This document shows, in pieces, positions 6,995 to 12,566 of a stretch of DNA of 12,566 nt. The notes under the pieces are model-generated. The model saw only the letters and a program-made list of their open reading frames with translations. It did not search any database and was not told the origin of the DNA. Source of the DNA: Gemmobacter sp. (GTDB lineage: Bacteria > Pseudomonadota > Alphaproteobacteria > Rhodobacterales > Rhodobacteraceae); NCBI GenBank assembly GCA_003509785.1, contig DOMY01000219.1, positions 1,079 to 13,644 of the forward strand. The letters are read 5' to 3'. Position 1 is the first letter of the stretch; every line of letters starts with the position of its first letter. Position numbers and translations under genes: made by a program.

Positions 6995-7022
6995 CGCACC
7001 CTTATTCCAACGGAGGTTCACG

Positions 7023-8060
7023 ATGACGACGACAAGACGGAAGTTCCTGGCCACCGGCACTCTTGGCGGCGCCGCCGCCCTTGCCGCCCCCGCCGTGGTG
7101 CGGGCGCAGGCGCCAATCAAATGGCGGATGCAGACCTATGCCGGTGCAGCACTTGGCGAACAGGTGGTGAAACCCGCCATCGAGGCCTTCAACCAGATCG
7201 CCCAGGGCCAGATGGAGATCGAGCTGTTCTATGCCGATCAGATCGTCCCCACGGGCGAGCTGTTCCAGGCGCTGCAGGCTGGCACCATCGACTGTGTGCA
7301 GTCGGATGACGACAGCATGGCCTCGCCCACCGAAGTCACGGTGTTCGGCGGCTATTTCCCGCTGGCGCTGCGCTATTCGCTGGATGTGCCTGCGCTGTTC
7401 ACCAAATACGGGCTGAAACAGATCTGGGAAGACGAATATGCCGCCGTCGGCGTCAAGCATATCTCGGCCGGGTCGTGGGATCCCTGCCATTTCTCGACCA
7501 AGGATCCGATCAACAGCCTTGCCGATCTGCAGGGCAAGCGGGTCTTCACCTTCCCCACTGCCGGCCGCTTCCTGACGCAGTTCGGCGTCGTGCCGGTCAC
7601 CCTGCCGTGGGAAGACATCGAAGTGGCGATGCAGACGGGCGAGCTGGATGGCATCGCCTGGTCGGGCATCACCGAGGTTTACACCGTCGGCTGGTCCAAC
7701 GTGACCAACTACTTCCTGACCAACAACATTTCCGGCGCCTGGATCGGGCATTTCTTCGCCAATATGGATCGCTGGAATGCCCTGCCCCCGCATCTGCAGA
7801 AGCTGCTGGAGGTGTGTTTCGAACAGTCGCACTACTATCGCCAGCACTGGTACTGGGCAGGCGAGGCCGATCTGCGCATCAACGGCGGCAAGCTGAAGCT
7901 GACCACGATCCCGGCCGAGGAATGGAAGACCGTGGAAGATGCCGCCGTGAAGTTCTGGGATGAAATCGCCACCGAAAGCGAAGTGAAGGCCAAGGTGGTC
8001 GAGATCATCAAGAAGTATAACGACACCATGGTTCAGGCAGGTCCGCCCTACCGCTACTGA
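7023..8060 (+). CDS. dctP: TRAP transporter substrate-binding protein (DctP-type), Tat-exported
   Basis: This 345-residue periplasmic receptor captures the substrate and delivers it to the DctQM permease. The N-terminus has a twin-arginine signal (RRKFL at 5-9, hydrophobic stretch to about 26, and an A-x-A-type cleavage site near residues 28-30), so it is probably exported folded by Tat. The mature part follows the TRAP receptor layout. In NSLADLQGKRVFTF, Arg173 sits 36 residues before the Asp of QTGELDG, the same spacing as the carboxylate-binding Arg147 of SiaP. This hints at a substrate with a carboxylate. The later segment ELDGIAWSGITEVYTVGW resembles the COG4663 (TakP/FcbT1) branch. The ATG at 7023 has a strong GGAGG site seven bases (6 to 7) upstream; frame-extended upstream sequence lacks the signal peptide. 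The actual substrate cannot be read from the sequence. Confidence 0.93.
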   Translation: MTTTRRKFLATGTLGGAAALAAPAVVRAQAPIKWRMQTYAGAALGEQVVKPAIEAFNQIAQGQMEIELFYADQIVPTGELFQALQAGTIDCVQSDDDSMASPTEVTVFGGYFPLALRYSLDVPALFTKYGLKQIWEDEYAAVGVKHISAGSWDPCHFSTKDPINSLADLQGKRVFTFPTAGRFLTQFGVVPVTLPWEDIEVAMQTGELDGIAWSGITEVYTVGWSNVTNYFLTNNISGAWIGHFFANMDRWNALPPHLQKLLEVCFEQSHYYRQHWYWAGEADLRINGGKLKLTTIPAEEWKTVEDAAVKFWDEIATESEVKAKVVEIIKKYNDTMVQAGPPYRY

Positions 8061-8066
8061 TCCCTC

Positions 8067-8093
8067 GGGGCGCGCAGGCCGATTGCGCGCCCC
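8067..8093 (+). other. Perfect 10-bp stem-loop after dctP
   Basis: GGGGCGCGCA (8067-8076) pairs perfectly with TGCGCGCCCC (8084-8093) around a 7-base loop, six bases after the dctP stop. No T-tract follows on the plus strand, so it is more likely an mRNA 3'-end stabiliser or a weak/Rho-assisted stop than a classical terminator. Its arms are similar to the stem-loop at 9667-9685 further along the operon. Confidence 0.6.
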
Positions 8094-8118
8094 AGACTTC
8101 ACAGATATGATCAAATTC

Positions 8119-8243
8119 TGGCCGCTGCCTGCGGCCAAGGGAGATGGAAGATGGCCACAAGGATGATGCCGGGGGCAACGCGCCCCTGCTGCTGGCCCAG
8201 AAAGCCCGAGTTCGGAGGCGGCGCCGCCAGCGCCTGCCCGAAC
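8119..8243 (+). promoter_or_regulatory. Structured leader before the glutamine-synthetase-like gene
   Basis: In the 214-bp gap after dctP two further inverted repeats follow the stem-loop at 8067-8093. TGGCCGC/GCGGCCA (8119-8125, 8131-8137) is a perfect 7-bp stem with loop TGCCT. GTTCGG-AGGCG (8210-8220) pairs with CGCCT-GC-CCGAAC (8231-8243) with a two-base bulge. The latter is followed by a pyrimidine-rich run ending in TTTT (8255-8258), shortly before the ligase ribosome site. The arrangement could act as an attenuator or an RNA-processing region. No known riboswitch class was recognised and no convincing promoter was found. Confidence 0.35.
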
Positions 8244-8261
8244 CCTTCCCCTTCCTTTTGA
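8151..8261 (+). CDS. Possible 36-residue leader peptide upstream of the GS-like gene
   Basis: An ATG at 8151 opens a 36-codon frame ending with TGA at 8259-8261, thirteen bases before the GS-like start codon. It has a plausible ribosome site, AAGGGAG (8137-8143), seven bases upstream. The peptide has three cysteines (a CCW triplet at 13-15 and Cys29) and a Pro/Ser-rich tail (CPNPSPSF). It has no membrane segment and I recognise no family. The stem-loop at 8210-8243 lies inside the frame, so ribosome movement here could affect folding near the downstream ribosome site. Chance occurrence in GC-rich DNA remains quite possible. Confidence 0.22.
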   Translation: MATRMMPGATRPCCWPRKPEFGGGAASACPNPSPSF

Positions 8262-8274
8262 CAGAGAGGCACCC

Positions 8275-9639
8275 ATGCCCGCAAACCTGACCCTTGATGC
8301 CCTGAAAGCCGCCGTCGCCGCAGGCGAGATCGACACTGTTGCCGCCTGTCTGGTGGATATGCAGGGCCGCCTGATGGGCAAACGCTTTCACGCCCAGCAT
8401 TTCCTCGATTCTGCCTATGAGGAAACCCATTGCTGCAACTACCTGCTCGCCACCGATATGGAGATGCACACCGTGCCCGGCTATGCCAGCACCTCCTGGG
8501 CGGCAGGCTATGGCGACTATGTGATGAAGCCCGATCTGGCCACCCTGCGCCGCCTGCCCTGGGCGCCGGGCACCGCCATGGTGATGTGCGACGTGCTGGA
8601 CCATCACACCCACGAACCCGTGCCCCATGCCCCGCGTTCGGTGCTGAAACGACAGGTGGACCGCGCCCGCGCGATGGGCTTTGACGTGATGATGGCGACC
8701 GAACTGGAATTCTTCCTGTTCGATGAAACCTTTGCCGATCTGTTCGACCGTGGCTTCCCGCTGCCCACGCCCAAGGCGCGCCACAATGTCGATTATTCGA
8801 TCTGGGGCACCAGCGCGGATGAGCCGATCATGCGCGACATCCGCAACAAGCTGTGGGATGCGGGCATCCCGATCGAATGTTCCAAGGGCGAGGCCGACGC
8901 CGGGCAGGAAGAGGTGAACGCCCGCTATTCCGACGCGCTCGATACCGCAGACATGCACAGCATCATCAAGCTGGGCGTCAAGCAGATCGCACAGGGGCAT
9001 GGCGCATCCGTCACCTTCATGGCGAAATACGATCACCGCAAGGCCGGGTCTTCCAGCCATATTCACCAGTCGCTCTGGAAGGACGGCAAGCCCGCCTTCC
9101 GCGACAAGGCCGATCCCCATGGCATGAGCGCGCTGATGAAGCAGTATCTGGCGGGCCAGCTGGCCCATGCCGAGGAAATCACGGCGTTTCTGGCGCCCTG
9201 CGTCAACAGCTACAAACGCTTCGTGGTGGGCATGTTCGCCCCGACAAAAGCGGTCTGGAGCTGCGATAACCGCACCGCGGGCTTCCGCGTCTGCGGTGAA
9301 GGCAGCAAGGCCGTGCGGGTGGAATGCCGTATCGGCGGCGCCGATCTGAACCCCTATCTGGCCTGCGCCGCCCTGCTGGCCGCCGGGCTGGACGGGATCG
9401 AGAAGAAGATGGAACTGGAGCCGGAAATGAAGGGCGACATGTATGCCGCCGCCGGTGCGCGTGAAATCCCGAAGACGCTGGGCGCCGCCGCCGCCGCGCT
9501 GAAAGGTTCGGCCATGCTGCGGGCGGCCTTTGGCGATGCGGTGGTGGATCACTACGTTCATGCCGCCGAATGGGAACTGCACGAACAGAACCGCGTGGTG
9601 ACGGATTGGGAACGCCAGCGCGGCTTTGACCGCGCCTGA
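8275..9639 (+). CDS. Glutamine-synthetase-like gamma-glutamyl-amine ligase (PuuA/IpuC type)
   Basis: This 454-residue cytoplasmic enzyme belongs to the glutamine synthetase superfamily. Members outside the GlnA core join L-glutamate to amines using ATP. Catalytic-barrel blocks are present: ELEF at 143-146 (metal-binding Glu), GQEEVN at 210-215, SHIHQSLW at 261-268, NSYKR at 311-315, NRTAGFRV at 332-339 and ECRIGGADLNPYLA at 350-363. The C-terminus lacks the recognisable NLYDLP adenylylation loop of GlnA. The neighbours (aldehyde and alcohol dehydrogenases, DadA-like oxidase, amidase, transporter) point to catabolic gamma-glutamylation rather than ammonium assimilation. The ribosome site GAGAGG is six bases before the ATG. 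The amine substrate is unknown; gamma-glutamylmethylamide synthetase is a less likely alternative because no mgs/mgd genes are nearby. Confidence 0.85.
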   Translation: MPANLTLDALKAAVAAGEIDTVAACLVDMQGRLMGKRFHAQHFLDSAYEETHCCNYLLATDMEMHTVPGYASTSWAAGYGDYVMKPDLATLRRLPWAPGTAMVMCDVLDHHTHEPVPHAPRSVLKRQVDRARAMGFDVMMATELEFFLFDETFADLFDRGFPLPTPKARHNVDYSIWGTSADEPIMRDIRNKLWDAGIPIECSKGEADAGQEEVNARYSDALDTADMHSIIKLGVKQIAQGHGASVTFMAKYDHRKAGSSSHIHQSLWKDGKPAFRDKADPHGMSALMKQYLAGQLAHAEEITAFLAPCVNSYKRFVVGMFAPTKAVWSCDNRTAGFRVCGEGSKAVRVECRIGGADLNPYLACAALLAAGLDGIEKKMELEPEMKGDMYAAAGAREIPKTLGAAAAALKGSAMLRAAFGDAVVDHYVHAAEWELHEQNRVVTDWERQRGFDRA

Positions 9640-9666
9640 CCCCCTGCCCCGCCCGCAGAGATAACC

Positions 9667-9685
9667 GGCGCGCCGGATGCGCGCC
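9667..9685 (+). other. Intercistronic stem-loop between the GS-like and ALDH genes
   Basis: GGCGCGC (9667-9673) pairs perfectly with GCGCGCC (9679-9685) around the loop CGGAT, in the 63-bp gap. An alternative self-complementary word CCGGCGCGCCGG overlaps the left arm. It resembles the stem-loop at 8067-8093: both finish with GCGCGCCCC and have a CGAT/GGAT-like loop. No T-run follows, so read-through into the dehydrogenase gene is expected. Confidence 0.5.
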
Positions 9686-9702
9686 CCTGAAGGACGAAAC
9701 CG

Positions 9703-11088
9703 ATGAAACCCATTCAACTGATCTCGCCGGTCGATGGCTCGGTCTGGCTGGAACGGATGCCGCTCAGCCGCGACGCGGCCTTTGCCGCCGCCGCCCGTGC
9801 GAAAGCCGCGCAAAAGGCCTGGGCCGCGCGCCCGCTGGAAGACCGTATCGCGCTGGTCAAGGCCGGCGTCGCCAAGCTGATGGAAATCAAGGAAACCTTG
9901 GTCGAAGAACTGGCCTGGCAGATGGGCCGCCCCACCCGCTTTGGCGGCGAATGGGGCGGCGTGAACGACCGCACCAATTACATGGCCGATATCGCCGCCG
10001 CGACGCTGGCGCCGCAGCTGGTCGAAGACAGCGACCGCTTCACCCGCTATCTGGCACGCGAAGCCGTGGGCGTCGTCTTCATCATCGCGCCGTGGAACTA
10101 CCCTTACCTCACCACCATCAACACCCTCGCCCCCGCCCTGATCGCGGGCAATAGCGTGGTGCTGAAACATGCATCCCAAACCCTGAAAGTCGGCGAACGT
10201 CTGGCCGAGGCCTTCCATGCCGCAGGCGTGCCGGAAGACGTGTTCCAGAATGTCGTGCTGGACCATGCAACGACCGAAGAGCTGATCGGCGCGCGCGCCT
10301 TCAACTTCATCAACTTCACCGGATCGGTCGGCGGCGGTGCCGCGATCGAAAAGGCGGCGGCGGGCACCTTCACCGGCACCGGGCTGGAACTGGGCGGCAA
10401 AGACCCCGGCTATGTCCGCCACGATGCCGATCTGGACGCGGCGGTGGACAGCCTGATGGATGGCGCCATGTACAACGCGGGCCAGTGCTGCTGCGGGATC
10501 GAGCGCATCTATGTGCATGAATCGCTTTATGATGCCTTTGTCGAAAAGGCCGTGGCCTGGGTCAAGGCGCTGAAGCTGGGCAACCCCTTCGATGCCGCTA
10601 GCACGCTGGGCCCGATGGCCAACAAACGCTTCGCCGCCGTGGTGCGCGCCCAGATCGCCGAGGCGGTGGCGGCAGGTGCCAAGCCGCTGATCGACCCGGC
10701 CGATTTCCCCGCCGATGACGGCGGCGCCTATCTGGCCCCGCAGATCCTGGTGAACGTCGATCATTCGATGCGCGTGATGATGGAAGAAAGCTTCGGCCCC
10801 GTCGTCGGCATCATGAAAGTGTCAGGCGATGACGAAGCCCTGCAGCTGATGAACGACAGCCCATATGGCCTGACCGCCTCGATCTGGACGGCGGATGCCG
10901 ACAAGGCCGCCGAGCTGGGCGCGCAGATCGAAACCGGCACCGTGTTCATGAACCGCTGCGATTTCCTTGATCCCGCGCTGTGCTGGACCGGCTGCAAGGA
11001 TACCGGCCGCGGCGGCTCGCTGTCCTATCTTGGCTTCTTCTCGGTCACCCGGCCGAAATCCTACCATCTGAAAAAGGTGACGAAATGA
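9703..11088 (+). CDS. NAD(P)-dependent aldehyde dehydrogenase
   Basis: This 461-residue ALDH-superfamily enzyme oxidises an aldehyde to an acid in the cytoplasm. All catalytic landmarks are visible: PWN with Asn132, the cofactor-lysine position Lys155, FTGSVGGG at 205-212, general base Glu229 in ELGGK, and NAGQCCCG at 258-265, where Cys263 is the expected nucleophile. EESFGPV is at 361-367. The nucleophile lies in an unusual run of three cysteines. The protein is short for the family because the N-terminus is trimmed, but this is normal for several ALDH branches. A GGACG-type site precedes the ATG. Its TGA overlaps the next gene's ATG by four bases (ATGA), so it is coupled to the alcohol dehydrogenase. 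In the proposed pathway it would act in the PuuC position. Confidence 0.93.
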   Translation: MKPIQLISPVDGSVWLERMPLSRDAAFAAAARAKAAQKAWAARPLEDRIALVKAGVAKLMEIKETLVEELAWQMGRPTRFGGEWGGVNDRTNYMADIAAATLAPQLVEDSDRFTRYLAREAVGVVFIIAPWNYPYLTTINTLAPALIAGNSVVLKHASQTLKVGERLAEAFHAAGVPEDVFQNVVLDHATTEELIGARAFNFINFTGSVGGGAAIEKAAAGTFTGTGLELGGKDPGYVRHDADLDAAVDSLMDGAMYNAGQCCCGIERIYVHESLYDAFVEKAVAWVKALKLGNPFDAASTLGPMANKRFAAVVRAQIAEAVAAGAKPLIDPADFPADDGGAYLAPQILVNVDHSMRVMMEESFGPVVGIMKVSGDDEALQLMNDSPYGLTASIWTADADKAAELGAQIETGTVFMNRCDFLDPALCWTGCKDTGRGGSLSYLGFFSVTRPKSYHLKKVTK

Positions 11089-12248
11089 CCGCGCATAACG
11101 TAACGAACCGGAACTGGTCTTACCCCACAGCCATCAAGTTCGGCGTGGGCCGCATTGCCGAACTGGCCGAACATTGCACCGCCAGCGGCATCACCAAGCC
11201 GCTGTTCGTGACGGACAAGGCGCTGGCCGCCCTGCCCGTCACCGCCGATGCGGTGGCGGTGCTGCGCGCCGCCGGTCTGGGCGATGCGGTGTTTTCCGAA
11301 GTGGACCCGAACCCGAACGAAAAGAACATGGCCGATGGCATCAAGGCCTATCTGGCCGGGGGCCATGATGGCGTGATCTGCTTCGGCGGCGGCTCCGCAC
11401 TGGATCTGGGCAAGATGATCGCCCTGATGGCACATCAGCGCGAAGGGCTTTCCGTCTGGGATCTGGAAGATATCGACGATTGGTATACCCGCGCCGATGC
11501 CGACAAGATCGCCCCGATCATCGCCGTGCCCACCACGGCAGGCACCGGGTCCGAGGTTGGCCGCGCAGGCGTGTTGACCAATTCGGAAACCCACAAGAAG
11601 AAGATCATCTTCCACCCCAAACTGATGCCCGTCGTCACGCTCTGCGATCCGGCGCTGACCGTGGGGATGCCGAAATTCATCACCGCAGGCACCGGCATGG
11701 ATGCGCTGGCACATTGTCTGGAGGCTTATTGCAGCCCCTTCTACCACCCGATGTCACAAGGGATCGCGCTGGAGGGGATGCGGCTGGTCTTCGAAAACCT
11801 GGTCGAAGTCTATGAAAACCCCGGCAATCTGGATGCCCGCGCCCATATGATGTCGGCGGCCGCCATGGGTGCCGTGGCCTTCCAGAAAGGCCTGGGCGCG
11901 ATCCACAGCCTCAGCCACCCGATCGGCGCGGTGTATAACACCCATCATGGTACTACCAATGCCGTGGTCATGCCTATGGTGCTGGAATTCAACCGCGCGG
12001 CTATCGAAGACCGCATCGAAAAGGCTGCTGCCTATCTGGGCATCCCGGGCGGCTTTGCGGGCTTCCATGACCAGATCATGGAACTGCGCAGCAAGCTGAA
12101 CATCCCCGAAAACCTGTCGGCCATGGGCGTGCAATTCGCCGATCTGGACAGGCTGACCGAGATGGCGCTGGAAGATCCCTCCTGCGGTGGCAACCCGATT
12201 GCGATGACGCGCGAAAATACCCGTGCGCTGTTTGACGCCTGCATGTGA
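11085..12248 (+). CDS. Iron-containing (group III) alcohol dehydrogenase
   Basis: This 387-residue protein is a Fe-ADH-family NAD(P)-dependent dehydrogenase. The Rossmann-side motifs are GGGSALDLGK at 101-110 and PTTAGTGSEV at 149-158. By alignment to FucO, the metal ligands are Asp206 and His210 (GMDALAHCLEAY), His274 (IHSLSHPIGA) and His288 (NTHHGTTNA), all present. The open frame extends about 105 bases upstream inside the ALDH gene, but the ATG at 11085, overlapping the ALDH stop as ATGA and preceded by AAAAGGTGACG, begins a normal N-terminus. It would interconvert an alcohol and aldehyde, possibly oxidising an amino-alcohol intermediate whose aldehyde is passed to the coupled ALDH. A strong terminator-like stem-loop follows immediately. 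Confidence 0.93.
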   Translation: MTAHNVTNRNWSYPTAIKFGVGRIAELAEHCTASGITKPLFVTDKALAALPVTADAVAVLRAAGLGDAVFSEVDPNPNEKNMADGIKAYLAGGHDGVICFGGGSALDLGKMIALMAHQREGLSVWDLEDIDDWYTRADADKIAPIIAVPTTAGTGSEVGRAGVLTNSETHKKKIIFHPKLMPVVTLCDPALTVGMPKFITAGTGMDALAHCLEAYCSPFYHPMSQGIALEGMRLVFENLVEVYENPGNLDARAHMMSAAAMGAVAFQKGLGAIHSLSHPIGAVYNTHHGTTNAVVMPMVLEFNRAAIEDRIEKAAAYLGIPGGFAGFHDQIMELRSKLNIPENLSAMGVQFADLDRLTEMALEDPSCGGNPIAMTRENTRALFDACM

Positions 12249-12256
12249 TACCGCAA

Positions 12257-12298
12257 GGGGGGGCCGGTCTGCCACAGGGCAGAACGGCCCCCCCTTTT
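12257..12298 (+). terminator. Strong intrinsic terminator after the Fe-ADH gene
   Basis: A 10-bp outer stem (12257-12266 with 12285-12294: seven G, CCG / CGG, seven C) is extended, after one G-A mismatch, by a 6-bp inner stem TCTGCC/GGCAGA around the loop ACAG. Four Ts follow at 12295-12298. This is the best intrinsic terminator in the window and would end the hydrolase-to-alcohol-dehydrogenase transcript. It lies only 4 bases before the first candidate start codon of the next gene on the same strand, so partial read-through is likely if that gene is expressed. Confidence 0.85.
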
Positions 12299-12302
12299 GC
12301 CG

Positions 12303-12566
12303 ATGGATAGAATGACCGAACATCTGACCACCGATATCGCCGTGATCGGCGCGGGCGCCGTGGGCATGGCCTGCGCCCTGCAACTGGCCGCGGCCGGGCA
12401 TGAGGTGGTGATCCTTGATCCCAATACGCCCGGTTCGGGCGCCTCTTACGGCAATGCGGGAACCATCGCCGATTACGCGGTGCAGCCCGTGGGCACGTCG
12501 GATGTGCTGAAGAACCTGCCTTCCCTGCTGTTTGACCGCAATTCCCCCCTGGCCATCCGGCGGGCG
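12303..12566 (+). CDS. DadA-like FAD-dependent amine/amino acid oxidoreductase (N-terminal part)
   Basis: The frame is open to the right edge, so only the first 88 codons are visible. An N-terminal FAD-binding Rossmann motif GAGAVG (16-21) with acidic Asp39 at the end of the second strand is followed by ASYGNAG (47-53). A DadA-like segment DRNSPLAIR lies close to the edge. The DAO family includes D-amino-acid dehydrogenases and the gamma-glutamylputrescine oxidase PuuB, so a PuuB-like oxidase role in the proposed pathway is possible. Two in-frame ATGs exist (12303, 12312). Neither has a good ribosome site, and the strong terminator ends just before them, so the true start is uncertain. The remainder of the gene is needed to decide its subfamily. 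Confidence 0.82.
   Translation, partial: MDRMTEHLTTDIAVIGAGAVGMACALQLAAAGHEVVILDPNTPGSGASYGNAGTIADYAVQPVGTSDVLKNLPSLLFDRNSPLAIRRA

Noticed and set aside
8067..8093. Classical Rho-independent terminator after dctP
   Set aside because: The stem is strong but no T-run follows, so it is listed only as a stem-loop.
7002..8381. A 459-codon minus-strand frame over dctP, and similar long frames opposite murD and dctM
   Set aside because: Antisense shadows with no plausible protein features; the opposite strand holds well-recognised genes.
8275..9639. Calling the ligase GlnA or GmaS
   Set aside because: The GlnA adenylylation loop is not seen and the context is catabolic; the methylamine pathway genes that accompany GmaS are absent.
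8008..10764. A 918-codon open frame on the minus strand, antisense to the GS-like and ALDH genes
   Set aside because: It is the mirror of two clear genes in GC-rich DNA; the translation is low-complexity Gly/His/Arg-rich with no family motifs, and it crosses an intergenic region.

Overview
The window looks like a piece of a high-GC alphaproteobacterial chromosome, most likely Rhodobacterales (Rhodobacter/Paracoccus/Gemmobacter-like). The basis is the strong G/C preference at third codon positions, the protein flavour of the FtsW/MurD/MurG homologues, and a QMP-type TRAP transporter next to an RpiR-type regulator. This placement is an inference from style, not a database match. No tRNA, rRNA, transposase, integrase or CRISPR array was seen.

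Layout. (1) 1-1425, minus strand: the start of murG and the complete ftsW, from the division and cell wall (dcw) cluster. (2) 1426-1868: a 443-bp gene-free divergent region with several inverted repeats, including a GC-rich terminator-like hairpin in the ftsW leader and a CCCTCCCC/GGGGAGGG element. (3) 1869-3269, plus strand: murD, head-to-head with ftsW instead of in the usual murD-ftsW-murG co-directional order. (4) 3270-4139, minus strand: an RpiR-family regulator whose stop codon directly abuts that of murD. (5) 4140-4281: a divergent promoter region with an AT-rich tandem 14-bp repeat, a good operator candidate. (6) 4282-12566, plus strand: a catabolic gene train made of an N-formylglutamate amidohydrolase-family hydrolase, TRAP small permease, TRAP large permease, Tat-exported TRAP binding protein, glutamine-synthetase-like ligase, aldehyde dehydrogenase, iron-containing alcohol dehydrogenase, a strong stem-loop terminator, and the start of a DadA-like FAD oxidoreductase.

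How the genes may work together. The plus-strand train resembles the logic of the Puu (putrescine) and Ipu (isopropylamine) gamma-glutamylation pathways. A GS-like ligase would attach L-glutamate to an imported amine, FAD- and NAD-dependent oxidoreductases would oxidise the protected amine or amino alcohol, and an amidase would release the product and glutamate. Here the amidase slot would be filled by an N-formylglutamate amidohydrolase-family protein and uptake would be by a TRAP system. The substrate is unknown. The binding protein keeps the Arg that holds a carboxylate in other TRAP systems, so a zwitterion or acid is more likely than a simple amine. The divergent RpiR protein is the obvious candidate regulator.

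The first genes are tightly coupled (hydrolase/dctQ/dctM and aldehyde/alcohol dehydrogenase overlap by 1-4 bases). The looser junctions each carry a GC-rich stem-loop, two of which are similar in sequence, and the dctP-ligase gap also carries a possible 36-codon leader ORF.
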